63,950 bases of DNA. Source: Syntrophomonas sp. (lineage in GTDB: Bacteria; Bacillota; Syntrophomonadia; Syntrophomonadales; Syntrophomonadaceae). Positions 38,147-46,765 of this stretch are shown piece after piece. The stretch spans positions 1,595 to 65,544 of the forward strand of contig JAENYG010000019.1 of NCBI GenBank assembly GCA_016841875.1. The letters run 5' to 3'. A program made the translations under genes and the position numbers. The first letter of the stretch is position 1. Every line of letters begins with the position of its first letter. The notes beneath the pieces are model-generated. The model was not told where the DNA came from and ran no database searches. It saw only the letters and a list, made by a program, of their open reading frames with translations.

Positions 38147-38176
38147 TTGCTGTATAACTAGTAAGCGAGTTATAAT
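38147..38176 (+). promoter_or_regulatory. promoter of the CPBP gene
   Basis: TTGCTG at 38147-38152, 18 bases, consensus TATAAT at 38171-38176. Confidence 0.6.
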
Positions 38177-38201
38177 AGTAAATTGTAAGGGGTGAAATTA
38201 A

Positions 38202-38891
38202 TTGCTTGATGCGGCCCTAAAGCCTAAATGGGGATTGATAGATTTAATTATCGTGTATATCGCCACAGTATTATTAACTCTGCTGGGTACCAGAATAATA
38301 GCTGCATATATCGTTGATTCAATGACTTTATTTGTCACAGCTGCTATTATTCAATTTTTTATTAATATCGGGTTGGTTTTTCTATTTATTATTTATATAA
38401 ATAAATCCCGGCTGGCTGATCTGGGTTTAAAGAAAGCATCCGCTCATGACCTTTTATTGTACGGCCTGATGGGCGGCACCCTGTTAATGGTTTTCATGAT
38501 ATTTATGGGCATACCGATATCAAGATTACAGCCTGATATACAGCCGCAGGCTTTTGAGCAGATGCTGCGTTCGGTGGGACAAAACTGGCAATTCTTCATC
38601 TTGTTGTTCCTGGGAGTGGTTACGGCTCCTATAGCGGAGGAGTTATTTTACCGGGGCATGCTTTATCCTGTGTTTCGAGGATATCTAGGGCCATGGTGGG
38701 GGTCTGCAGCTGCCGGCCTTATTTTCGGTCTGGCCCACTGGGATTTATGGAGAACTATTCCACTGGCTATTGGGGGAGCGGTGCTCTGTTACATGTATGA
38801 GAAAACCGGTAATATTTGGGTAACTATGCTGGCTCATGGTACCTGGAATGGTTTGATGTCATTACTGGTCTATTTTAATTTTTTTGTTTAA
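38202..38891 (+). CDS. CPBP family intramembrane metalloprotease
   Basis: A 229-residue membrane protein with about seven hydrophobic segments. The CPBP (CAAX protease and bacteriocin-processing) motifs are all present: APIAEELFYRGMLYPVF (EExxxR), FGLAHWD and AHGTWNGLMSL. This is the Abi/Rce1-like family of intramembrane glutamic proteases. The natural substrate is unknown. The start is TTG 38202 after AGGGGTGAAATTAA. Confidence 0.88.
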   Translation: MLDAALKPKWGLIDLIIVYIATVLLTLLGTRIIAAYIVDSMTLFVTAAIIQFFINIGLVFLFIIYINKSRLADLGLKKASAHDLLLYGLMGGTLLMVFMIFMGIPISRLQPDIQPQAFEQMLRSVGQNWQFFILLFLGVVTAPIAEELFYRGMLYPVFRGYLGPWWGSAAAGLIFGLAHWDLWRTIPLAIGGAVLCYMYEKTGNIWVTMLAHGTWNGLMSLLVYFNFFV

Positions 38892-38955
38892 TATCAGCCT
38901 GCTAACTTAACAGGCTTTGTAATAAATCTATTTACCAGAGAGAGGAGTAAGGGTT

Positions 38956-39267
38956 ATGCCGATTTATGATTATGAGTGTGAAAATTGTGGACGTTTTGAA
39001 AAAATGCAAAAAATCAGTGAGGAGTCTATTAATGAATGCCCCCAGTGTGGAGGGGTAGTACACAGGCTGATCAGCAAAAATGTGGGGATAGTTTTTAAAG
39101 GCGGCGGTTTTTACAAAACCGACAGTGAGAACAGAAAAAAAGACCGGGCCCGGGCTGTTAATCAGGAAAGGCAGAAAGATAACCAGGCTTTATTAGACAA
39201 AGATGTAAAAGGCTATGTTAAACAGGCGGAGAGCACGACCGAAAAAGTACAGGAAGCTTCATCATAA
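38956..39267 (+). CDS. FmdB-type zinc ribbon protein
   Basis: A 103-residue protein. The N-terminus [19 protein letters not shown] and then [16 protein letters not shown] form the two CxxC zinc knuckles of the FmdB family. The C-terminal half is charged and probably unstructured. FmdB is a putative regulatory protein of formamidase loci; in Firmicutes its role is unknown. The ATG follows GAGAGGAGTAAGGGTT. Confidence 0.88.
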   Translation: MPIYDYECENCGRFEKMQKISEESINECPQCGGVVHRLISKNVGIVFKGGGFYKTDSENRKKDRARAVNQERQKDNQALLDKDVKGYVKQAESTTEKVQEASS

Positions 39268-39329
39268 TAATGCATATATTATGAAATTATAGATGACTGA
39301 TGTCAGGAGGCTTATGGGGAGGTATGCTT

Positions 39330-40037
39330 GTGATCAGAGCGATCACATTTGATTTCTGGAATACCCTTTACAAAGGCCCTGCTGACCGGCAGGTATTTAA
39401 AAAAAGGATGAATACGGTGACCGAACTGCTGCAGCAGGCAGGTTATGACCGGGGTTTTGAAAGTGTGGCAGCGGCTTTTAAAGCAGCCTGGCAGAAGGCA
39501 GATCGCATGCAGCGTGAACATGGATGTGATCCATCTCCACGGGGTCAAATAGATTTTGCTCTTCAGGATATGCAATTGGAAGTCGATGAATATCTTAAGG
39601 AAAGATTGTACCAGGTAGTTTCCAGCACGCTGTTAGAGATACCTCCAGATATGAATGATGAGGTAGCTGAAACCCTGCCCATATTGGCTGAAAAATACCG
39701 GCTGGCAGTAATATGCAACACCGGCGTTACACCCGGCGTAACCCTTCGTCAGCTTATGAAAAAGGATAAGATATTTGATTATTTTCAATTTATGGTTTTT
39801 TCTGATGAAGTTACCTGGGCCAAACCGAATCCAGCCATATTTAAGTACACTCTGGATAACCTGCAGGTGGACAGCAAGCAGGCAGCCCATATTGGAGATG
39901 ATGAGACCTTCGATATCGCTGGTGCAAAAGCGGCCGGCATGACCGCGATATGGCTGGCACCAGATAAAATCTTAAAGATACCGGAAGCAGATTATCATGT
40001 CAAAAGCGTTAAGGAGCTCTTGAATTTTTTAGATTGA
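39330..40037 (+). CDS. HAD-superfamily hydrolase
   Basis: A 235-residue HAD protein. Motif I is FDFWNTLYKG: the nucleophile Asp is present, but the second acidic residue of DxD is Trp, as in a recognised DFWxTL branch. Motif II is VICNTGVTPG, motif III is around AKPNPAIF, and motif IV is IGDDETFDIAGAKAAGM. A phosphatase role on a small metabolite is likely but unproven. GTG 39330 was chosen since GGGGAGG ends seven bases upstream. The stop overlaps the next gene's leader region. Confidence 0.85.
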   Translation: MIRAITFDFWNTLYKGPADRQVFKKRMNTVTELLQQAGYDRGFESVAAAFKAAWQKADRMQREHGCDPSPRGQIDFALQDMQLEVDEYLKERLYQVVSSTLLEIPPDMNDEVAETLPILAEKYRLAVICNTGVTPGVTLRQLMKKDKIFDYFQFMVFSDEVTWAKPNPAIFKYTLDNLQVDSKQAAHIGDDETFDIAGAKAAGMTAIWLAPDKILKIPEADYHVKSVKELLNFLD

Positions 40038-40051
40038 GTGGTGAATATAGT

Positions 40052-40333
40052 ATGGAATACAAATTATCTAATATTGCTGAGCAGCTGATCTGGCAGGAAA
40101 TAGATAATGTTCTGCAGCAAAAACCAAATGCCTGCAGATGTGATAAGTGCCGGGCGGATATCGCTGCTTATGCCCTTAATAAGGTGAAACCCCAGTACGT
40201 GGTAAGCCGAAAAGGAGAAGTGTATGCTAGAACCCAGAGTTTGCAAAATTCCTACCGGGTAGGGCTCTTGGTAGCAATAACCGAAGCGGTAGAAATAGTA
40301 ACTGCTTATCCACGCCATGAATTAGGAGTATAG
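40052..40333 (+). CDS. ComFB-family protein
   Basis: A 93-residue protein of the late competence ComFB family. The N-terminus has LSNIAEQLIWQEIDNVL, followed by the cysteine pair CRCDKCRADIAAYALN, typical of ComFB zinc-binding proteins. Relatives have been linked to cyclic-nucleotide signalling, but that is not testable here. The ATG at 40052 follows AGTGGTGAATATAGT. It is close after the HAD gene and two bases before the RNase H gene, so it is in one operon. Confidence 0.8.
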   Translation: MEYKLSNIAEQLIWQEIDNVLQQKPNACRCDKCRADIAAYALNKVKPQYVVSRKGEVYARTQSLQNSYRVGLLVAITEAVEIVTAYPRHELGV

Positions 40334-40335
40334 GG

Positions 40336-40776
40336 ATGAAAGAAATAGAAATATACACTGATGGTGCATGTTCTGGCAATCCCGGTCCAGGAGGCTGGGG
40401 AGCAGTCCTTTTTCACAAGGATAAAATAAAAGAAATATCCGGGGGAGAATTTGATACAACTAACCAGCGCATGGAGCTGAAAGCGGTTATAGAAGCGCTA
40501 AAAGCATTAAAGGTAAGCGGCTGGGAGGTAACTGTCTATTCTGACAGCGCCTATTTTGTAAACGCAGTGAAGCAGGACTGGTTAAGCAGGTGGCAGCAAA
40601 ATGGCTGGAAAAACAGCCGGAAAGAGCCGGTAGCTAATCAGGATCTGTGGCTGGAGCTTATCCAGATGATGAAAATAAACCATCTAAAGGTAGAAAAAGT
40701 AAAAGGTCATGCCGGGAATAAGTGGAACGAACGCTGTGACGAACTGGCCCGTAAAGCGATCCAGAATTTGCAATAA
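40336..40776 (+). CDS. rnhA: ribonuclease HI
   Basis: A 146-residue type I RNase H. Catalytic residues are readable: Asp in IYTDGACSGNPGPGGWGAVL, Glu in NQRMELKAVIEAL, Asp in VYSDSAYFVNAV and Asp in NERCDELARKA. It cuts RNA in RNA:DNA hybrids during replication. The ATG follows AGGAGTATAGGG within the ComFB end. Confidence 0.95.
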   Translation: MKEIEIYTDGACSGNPGPGGWGAVLFHKDKIKEISGGEFDTTNQRMELKAVIEALKALKVSGWEVTVYSDSAYFVNAVKQDWLSRWQQNGWKNSRKEPVANQDLWLELIQMMKINHLKVEKVKGHAGNKWNERCDELARKAIQNLQ

Positions 40777-40811
40777 GATTAGAAACCTGGATATAAAGGA
40801 AGTCTGCGAAA

Positions 40812-41489
40812 ATGCCTAAAGTTGAAGTTTATTACCGTGATAGTGAGCCAGAACCAGGTATCAGCCTTAGAATAAGGGATAAAAGTGCGTCGGTAGAAGA
40901 TCTTTTGGAGGCCTGGCAGCCCTTGTGCGATGATGAAACTTTATTCAAGGCCTTTGCCCAGGACAATTATTCCATGTGCAGGGGCTGTACTACTAACTGC
41001 TGTAATACTGCTTATGTCATACCAGATATCATTTCTTTCAAACAGATGGCCTATCATTTGCATTTGAGCCATGATGAATTTCTCCAAAGCTATTTTCAAA
41101 AAGAGAAATTGGCGGTCGGGCTGCCCAGGATGAAACCGGATCCCTGTATATTTTTAAAGGATAATATGTGTACCATTTATCCATTGCGGTCTTTGATCTG
41201 CAGGTTTTATGTCTGTACCCGGCTTAGTGGCCCAGTGGAGCAATTCATTTATTCCCTGACCTGGACTGGCATTACGGCTGCTATTTTATATGCGGAAAAA
41301 AATGGTCTGCTTCAGACTCAGCCTGCAGCAGGATTAAGCAGTATGGATATCTTGTTTAAAGGCTTGATAGAAGAATACCGGTATAACCCTAATGTGCAGC
41401 TCTTTATGAATGCTGAAGAATATTCGGATATACCTCTGTTGCCCTTTATAGATAGTTATACCAGTGAACTGGTCGATGTCAGGCTTTAA
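40812..41489 (+). CDS. YkgJ-family cysteine cluster protein
   Basis: A 225-residue protein. CRGCTTNCCNTAYVIPD near residue 57 and PCIFLKDNMCTIYPLRSLICRFY near 115 are the family pattern of zinc or iron-binding cysteines. Function is unknown. The ATG follows AAAGGAAGTCTGCGAAA. A weak terminator (41546-41570) follows. Confidence 0.8.
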   Translation: MPKVEVYYRDSEPEPGISLRIRDKSASVEDLLEAWQPLCDDETLFKAFAQDNYSMCRGCTTNCCNTAYVIPDIISFKQMAYHLHLSHDEFLQSYFQKEKLAVGLPRMKPDPCIFLKDNMCTIYPLRSLICRFYVCTRLSGPVEQFIYSLTWTGITAAILYAEKNGLLQTQPAAGLSSMDILFKGLIEEYRYNPNVQLFMNAEEYSDIPLLPFIDSYTSELVDVRL

Positions 41490-41545
41490 GATCCTGATTT
41501 GAGTTCCAGAGGTGACTGCAAAATCATACGAAAATATGCCAAATT

Positions 41546-41570
41546 CTGCCTGTAGGGCAGTTTTTTATTT
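41546..41570 (+). terminator. rho-independent terminator
   Basis: CTGCC-tgtag-GGCAG stem followed by six Ts and more, after the YkgJ-type gene. Confidence 0.7.
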
Positions 41571-41693
41571 TTTTAGGAGGATTTAAGGCTGAAAAAAGGA
41601 ATATATAATCTGTTATACTTTTTTTGACTGGAGGGAACGGGAACAATATCTTCAGTCAGACTAGAAACATAAATTGGTAAGGAGGAGAAGGAT

Positions 41694-42884
41694 TTGAGTT
41701 CTAAATTGAAATTCAGGCTGGCATTAGTTTTATGTTGTGTTATGATGATGTCAATTTTTGCTGGATGCGGCGGAGAAAAGCCTGCTGCTGATGACCAGAG
41801 CAGCCAGGCATCGGGAGAAGTCATCAAGCTGGGGTTTTTAGGAGCCCTGACCGGTTCAGTAGCCAACTATGGTATACCAGGTAAAAAAGGTATGGAAATG
41901 GCTATCGAAGAGATTAACTCTAACGGTGGTATACTGGGACACCAGGTGGAAGGTGTTTACGACGATAATAAAGGGGAAACAACTGATATATCAGCAATTG
42001 CAAAGAAATATATCACCAGAGACAAAGTTGTAGCCATGGTAGGAGACCCCTGTACGGGACTTACTAAAGTTGCTGGTCAGATTGCTCAAGACAATGAAGT
42101 GGTAATCATTTCAGCTGGAGCAACTGGCACCGGGGTAGTTGAAATAGGGGATTATGTATTTAGAAACACTCTCCTGGATGCATTTGCAGCACCAGCTGTA
42201 GTAGATTGGATGATCAATGAAAAAGGATGGAATAATATAGCAATAATTACTTCTCTTAGTAATGGCTATAGTACAGCCTTAACCCCGGTATTCAAAGATG
42301 CTATCGCAGCTAAAGGCGGAAATATAGTACTCGATGAGAGTATCAATGATGGTGAAACTGATTTTACGGCTCAGGTCACCAAGTTGAAAAATGCAGGCGC
42401 GGATGTGCTGGTATTTACTGGTTATTACACAGAAGCTGCTTTGATTATGAACGAGGTTCAGAAGCAGAATTTTGATATGATTTTGGTGGGCGGCGATGGT
42501 CTATACGGGCAGGACCTGGCAGCTCTGGGAAAAAGTGCGGTGGAAGAAAAAGTCATATTCTACTGCGGATTCTCCAGTGATCAGCCCAGTGATGAGACAG
42601 CAGCATTCCTGGAAGCTTACCGGGCTAAATATGAAGAAGACCCGGATATGTTCTCTGCTCAGTATTATGATGCAGTATATATTTTGAAAAAGGCTATGGA
42701 AGATGCTGACAGCATAGATCCCAAGGTATTTAAAGCTGAATTGGCCAATCTGACTGACTATCCTGGCGTTTCAGGTATTACTACTATAGGTCCGGACCGT
42801 GAACCAAGAAAGAGCCCGGTCTGCCTGATCACTGTCAAAGATGAACAATTTGCTCTATTAGAAAAAATTCCTGTAAATATGTAA
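41694..42884 (+). CDS. livJ: branched-chain amino acid ABC transporter, substrate-binding lipoprotein
   Basis: A 396-residue lipoprotein. The signal peptide ends at the lipobox IFAGC near residue 25. The mature part is a type I periplasmic-binding fold of the LivJ/HAA class, with IKLGFLGALTGSVANYG, GKKGMEMAIEEINSNGGILG and GYYTEAALIMNEVQ. It would bind leucine, isoleucine or valine outside the membrane; other amides cannot be excluded. The start TTG 41694 follows AGGAGGAGAAGGAT. A repeat-rich gap of 454 bases separates it from livH. Confidence 0.92.
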   Translation: MSSKLKFRLALVLCCVMMMSIFAGCGGEKPAADDQSSQASGEVIKLGFLGALTGSVANYGIPGKKGMEMAIEEINSNGGILGHQVEGVYDDNKGETTDISAIAKKYITRDKVVAMVGDPCTGLTKVAGQIAQDNEVVIISAGATGTGVVEIGDYVFRNTLLDAFAAPAVVDWMINEKGWNNIAIITSLSNGYSTALTPVFKDAIAAKGGNIVLDESINDGETDFTAQVTKLKNAGADVLVFTGYYTEAALIMNEVQKQNFDMILVGGDGLYGQDLAALGKSAVEEKVIFYCGFSSDQPSDETAAFLEAYRAKYEEDPDMFSAQYYDAVYILKKAMEDADSIDPKVFKAELANLTDYPGVSGITTIGPDREPRKSPVCLITVKDEQFALLEKIPVNM

Positions 42885-42904
42885 TAATAGATAAGAGCGT
42901 GTAT

Positions 42905-43251
42905 GGCCCGCCTGGAACAGGCGGGCCCAGGCCGATGACAAAAACCCACAGGATAACAATTGAGGTTCGCGTAAGGCTCAAAATAATACTGAAACGAATA
43001 TCTGCGTTATTTCAAAAAGCCCGCTCAATCGAAGTACTCAGGTACGCCTCAATCGCGGTCTTCTTTATTGTTTCGAGCGCAGCAAGCCTAAATTGTGGTC
43101 CTGTAAGGGCTTTTCTCATGCCTTGATCTTCGTTTCTTCATTATTTCGAGCACAGCGAGCCCGAATTATAATCCTGGAAAGGGCTTCTGTCATCGGCCTG
43201 ACACCTTATCGACTTCGTCGATAATCTGGGCCCGCCTGGAACAGGCGGGCC
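42905..43251. repeat. compound repeat between livJ and livH
   Basis: Bounded by two identical palindromes, each two 10-base arms (GGCCCGCCTG) around GAA, at 42905-42927 and 43229-43251. Inside, a unit with GGCCGATGACA...AAATAAT is found at 42932-42990 and inverted at 43137-43197; a third, direct copy of the latter lies at 43065-43125 (TTGTTTCGAGCGCAGCAAGC versus TTATTTCGAGCACAGCGAGC). A small hairpin TTATCGAC-TTC-GTCGATAA adjoins the right end. No coding sequence was found in it. Confidence 0.75.
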
Positions 43252-43338
43252 ATATATACTTACTGTTTAGAGTTTAGTGCAGGGTTTCAGACGTGCATTA
43301 AATTGTGTACAGTCTTAATGGATCAGAGGAGGCAGCTT

Positions 43339-44214
43339 ATGTTTTTCGAACAACTCGTCAATGGACTGACTCTGGGCAGCACCTATGCGCTGATAGCGCT
43401 TGGTTATACCATGGTCTATGGTATTATTCAGCTGATCAATTTTGCTCATGGGGAAATATACATGTTTGGTGCATTTGCTGGACTGCTGTTGGTTACTGTT
43501 TTTGGCTTAAATATTTTTGTAGCTCTTATTGGAGCGATGGTCTTTTGTATGTTCCTGGGGATGCTGATAGAAAGAATCGCCTATCGTCCCATACGGGGTA
43601 AATCCTCACGATTATCTGCCTTGATCAGTGCCATCGGGGTATCCATTTTTCTTTCCACCTTGATGGCATTAATAAGGGGAACCAACACCACCCGTTATCC
43701 TGAAATAATAACCATACACACTTACCATGTGGGTTCCGTGGATCTTTCCTCGCTGCAGATTACTATTCTAGTCGTTTCAGCTCTGCTGATGGTAGGACTG
43801 CAGTTGATGATACAGCAGACCAGGATGGGAAAGGCTATGCGGGCCTGTTCTCAGGATTTGGAAGCCGCCTCGCTTATGGGTATCAATGCTAATCGGGTCA
43901 TATCTTATACCTTTGCTATAGGTTCAGCGTTGGCTGCCGCAGGTGGGGTAATGGTAGGTGTTTACTATAATGCGGTATGGCCTTATATGGGGATGATGGC
44001 GGGTCTAAAGGCGTTTTCAGCAGCGGTCCTGGGAGGCATCGGTTCCATACCCGGAGCCATGATAGGAGGGCTGACCCTCGGGGTGTTAGAAATATTGGGG
44101 GTGGCCTATTTGTCATCTTCCTATAAAGATGCCATAGCCTTTGGCATATTAATACTAGTGTTGATATTAAGACCCCAGGGGATTATGGGCAAGAAGATTA
44201 CCAAGAAGGTATAG
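43339..44214 (+). CDS. livH: branched-chain amino acid ABC permease LivH
   Basis: A 291-residue inner-membrane permease with about eight hydrophobic segments. LVNGLTLGSTYALIALGYTMVYG, QLINFAHGEIYMFGAF and the LivH-type AAGGVMVGVYYNAVWP and KAFSAAVLGGIGSIPGAMIGG are present. ATG 43339 was chosen with CAGAGGAGGCAGCTT in front; the longer ORF start at 43303 has no RBS. It pairs with LivM, which starts directly after its stop. Confidence 0.93.
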   Translation: MFFEQLVNGLTLGSTYALIALGYTMVYGIIQLINFAHGEIYMFGAFAGLLLVTVFGLNIFVALIGAMVFCMFLGMLIERIAYRPIRGKSSRLSALISAIGVSIFLSTLMALIRGTNTTRYPEIITIHTYHVGSVDLSSLQITILVVSALLMVGLQLMIQQTRMGKAMRACSQDLEAASLMGINANRVISYTFAIGSALAAAGGVMVGVYYNAVWPYMGMMAGLKAFSAAVLGGIGSIPGAMIGGLTLGVLEILGVAYLSSSYKDAIAFGILILVLILRPQGIMGKKITKKV

Positions 44215-45111
44215 GTGAACATAATGGACGCATTAATATCTCAGTACATCGATGCATATTACCTCCACATAATGGTATTGATTGGTATTAATATTATTCT
44301 GGCTCTGGGATTGAATATCACTACCGGGGTCACTGGACAGTTATCTATGGGACACGCAGGATTTATGAGCATTGGGGCCTATACCGCGGCAATTCTATCC
44401 GTACATCTGGCTCTTCCTTTTTGGGCCGTGCTATTATGCGGGGCGACAGCCGCCGCCGGATTCGGCTTTTTATTGGGCTTGCCCACTCTGCGTCTGGAAG
44501 GCGATTACCTGGCTATGGTCACCATTGGATTTGCGGAAATCATACGGGTATTCTTTCTTAATTTTGAGCCGGGTGGTAAGGCGGTGGGACTGTCGGGTAT
44601 TCCTGAACACACTACCTTCTCTCTGGTGTGGGTGATAGCCATTGTGGTTATAGTTCTTAACATCAAATTACTGAATTCTCGAATTGGCAGATCATTTTAT
44701 GCGATCAGGGAAAATGAGATTGCTGCCGAAGCTGCTGGGATCAACACTACTCGACTCAAAGTGCTTTCTTTTATGGTAGGTGCTTTCCTGGCTGGTCTGG
44801 GTGGTGGATTGTATGCTCATTATATGACTTATATAGCTCCTCAGGATTTTGGATTTATGAAATCTATTGAATTTCTCAACATGGTAGTCCTGGGTGGCAT
44901 GGGCAGCATTCCCGGAACTATACTAGGCACGGTGGTTTTAACTCTGGCACCTGAAATGCTCCGGATAGTTGCGGAGTATCGGCTGCTGTTCTATGGTGCT
45001 CTGCTGGTAATATTAATGATATTCAGACCTAATGGACTGCTGGGGGATGTGCGCTGGTACGACATCAAGAAACGCTGGTTTAGTAAAGAGGTGAAGACAT
45101 GGGAATCCTGA
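44215..45111 (+). CDS. livM: branched-chain amino acid ABC permease LivM
   Basis: A 298-residue permease. ALGLNITTGVTGQLSMGHAGF, LPTLRLEGDYLAMVTIGFAEI and LNMVVLGGMGSIPGTILGTVV fit LivM. Possible starts are GTG 44215, adjoining the livH stop, and ATG 44224. Its end overlaps livG by 13 bases, showing tight coupling. Confidence 0.93.
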   Translation: MNIMDALISQYIDAYYLHIMVLIGINIILALGLNITTGVTGQLSMGHAGFMSIGAYTAAILSVHLALPFWAVLLCGATAAAGFGFLLGLPTLRLEGDYLAMVTIGFAEIIRVFFLNFEPGGKAVGLSGIPEHTTFSLVWVIAIVVIVLNIKLLNSRIGRSFYAIRENEIAAEAAGINTTRLKVLSFMVGAFLAGLGGGLYAHYMTYIAPQDFGFMKSIEFLNMVVLGGMGSIPGTILGTVVLTLAPEMLRIVAEYRLLFYGALLVILMIFRPNGLLGDVRWYDIKKRWFSKEVKTWES

Positions 45112-45863
45112 CCCTGGAAGGGGTAAGCCAGGAATTCGGAGGCTTACTGGCCCTGGATGATGTTAACCTGGATGTGGAAAAAGAGAAAATATTTGGCATA
45201 ATCGGTCCTAATGGTGCTGGAAAGACTACTCTTTTTAATATCATTACTGGTATTTATACCCCCACCGGTGGTAAAGTAAAATACCAGGAACATCAGATCA
45301 ATGGCCATCCGCCCTATGATGTTGCCCGTATGGGTATAGGTCGGACTTTCCAGAATATTCGCCTGTTCAATAAACTATCAGTTCTGGATAATGTTAAGGT
45401 AGGTTGCCATGGGGTAACCAAAGCTGGATTTTTTGGTGCTTTATTTGGATTGCCGGGGGAACGGTTGGAAGAAAAGGAAATAACTCTTAGATCGTGCGAA
45501 CTGCTGGAGATGGTGGGTTTGTATGAGAAAAAGATGGAGTATGCCGATAATCTTTCTTATGGAGAACAGAGAAAGCTGGAGATTGCACGGGCGCTGGCTT
45601 TGAAACCTGCTCTGCTCCTGCTGGATGAGCCAGCGGCGGGGATGAACGCCTCTGAGAAGGTCAATCTCATGACTTTCATAAAAGAAATAAGAAACAATGA
45701 AAATCTTACCATTCTGCTGGTGGAACATGATATGAATGTAGTAATGAATATCTGTGAACAGATTGCGGTATTGGATTATGGGAGGAAAATAGCGGATGGC
45801 CCGCCAGAGGAAGTAAAGAATGATGAAAAAGTTATTCAATCTTATCTGGGTGTTGAGGCATGA
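45099..45863 (+). CDS. livG: branched-chain amino acid ABC ATPase LivG
   Basis: A 254-residue ATPase. Walker A is IGPNGAGKTTLFNII, Q-loop in FQNIRLFNKLSVLDNV, signature LSYGEQRKLEIARALA, Walker B LLLLDEPAAGMN, switch His VEHDMNVVM. The FGGLLALDDVNL and IGRTFQN features mark it as LivG rather than LivF. RBS AAAGAGGTGAAGAC overlaps the livM end. The normally adjacent livF is not here; the next gene starts within the livG stop (ATGA). Confidence 0.95.
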   Translation: MGILTLEGVSQEFGGLLALDDVNLDVEKEKIFGIIGPNGAGKTTLFNIITGIYTPTGGKVKYQEHQINGHPPYDVARMGIGRTFQNIRLFNKLSVLDNVKVGCHGVTKAGFFGALFGLPGERLEEKEITLRSCELLEMVGLYEKKMEYADNLSYGEQRKLEIARALALKPALLLLDEPAAGMNASEKVNLMTFIKEIRNNENLTILLVEHDMNVVMNICEQIAVLDYGRKIADGPPEEVKNDEKVIQSYLGVEA

Positions 45864-46765
45864 ACCACGGCAAGGTATACCTGGCTATTGCCTTTTCCAT
45901 AGTATGCATGTCTACAGCTTCGATAATGATCCGGCTGTGTGCTGCTCCGCCTTTGATTATTGCCATGTACCGGGTCATGTTTACTGCGCTGCTGGCGGTT
46001 CCCTTCGGGGGGCGTAATTTTGCGGCCGGCTTGAAAAATATTTCTCGATGGGATCTTATATATATAGCAGGCGCCGGTTTTTTCCTGGCCCTGCATTTCA
46101 GTTTCTGGATCACTTCCCTGGATTATACCACTGTTTCAAGTTCAGTTCTGTTTACCAATTTACAAGTTATCTTTGTGCTTCTGTTTTCCATATTGTTACT
46201 CAAGGAAAAAGTGAACTGGAAAGCGATTGCAGGCATTGTGGTAGCTCTGCTGGGCAGTACGTTTATTGCCCACGGAGATTCGCAAAATGGGCGGCTGCTG
46301 GGAGATATGATGGCTCTGTTAAGCGGCTTGTTTGTAGCTGTATATATCCTGGCTGGCAGAAAGGTGCGAACGCGGGTCGATGCCATGACCTACACTTCCC
46401 TGGTGTCTCTGGTGGCCGGGGTAGTCCTTCTGTTCACTTGTGTGATAAGCGGGTTGGAATTTTTCAACTACCCGACTATGGATTGGATATATTTTTTCTT
46501 ATTGGCTCTGGGGCCGGGTATTGCCGGGCATGGGATAATAATCTGGGCCTTAAAATATATAAAGGCTCCCGTGGTTGCTGTTTCCATACTGGGGGAATCA
46601 GTGGGAGCCAGTATACTAGCTTATTTCATTTTTCAGGAAACTCTTCTGTGGTATCAATTAATAGGTGGTTTGCTCATCCTAACCGGTATTTATACTGCTG
46701 CTATCAATGAAAAAACAGACTGGGCTGAAGCTCAGTCACAGGATATGGAGGACGGCCTGATTTAA
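45860..46765 (+). CDS. EamA/DMT superfamily transporter
   Basis: A 301-residue membrane protein with about ten hydrophobic segments and two EamA repeats (1-140 and 150-285). Typical pieces are MSTASIMIRLCAAPPLIIAMYRV, DYTTVSSSVLFTNLQVIFVLLF and APVVAVSILGESVGASILAYF. Members export or import amino acids and metabolites. It begins in the ATGA overlap with livG, so it is translated with the transporter operon and occupies the slot where livF normally lies. Its substrate is not readable. Its stop overlaps the stop of the converging spoIID-like gene. Confidence 0.88.
   Translation: MNHGKVYLAIAFSIVCMSTASIMIRLCAAPPLIIAMYRVMFTALLAVPFGGRNFAAGLKNISRWDLIYIAGAGFFLALHFSFWITSLDYTTVSSSVLFTNLQVIFVLLFSILLLKEKVNWKAIAGIVVALLGSTFIAHGDSQNGRLLGDMMALLSGLFVAVYILAGRKVRTRVDAMTYTSLVSLVAGVVLLFTCVISGLEFFNYPTMDWIYFFLLALGPGIAGHGIIIWALKYIKAPVVAVSILGESVGASILAYFIFQETLLWYQLIGGLLILTGIYTAAINEKTDWAEAQSQDMEDGLI

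Noticed and set aside
42899-43126. 75-residue ORF in the livJ-livH gap
   Set aside because: It is read through the palindrome and repeat units, and has no RBS or homology.
42905-43251. CRISPR array interpretation of the repeats
   Set aside because: Only two exact palindromes with a 300-base interval and no regular spacers or cas genes.
46048-46710. 220-residue plus-strand ORF inside the EamA gene
   Set aside because: It is an out-of-frame shadow; the EamA frame has clear transmembrane repeats and coupling to livG.
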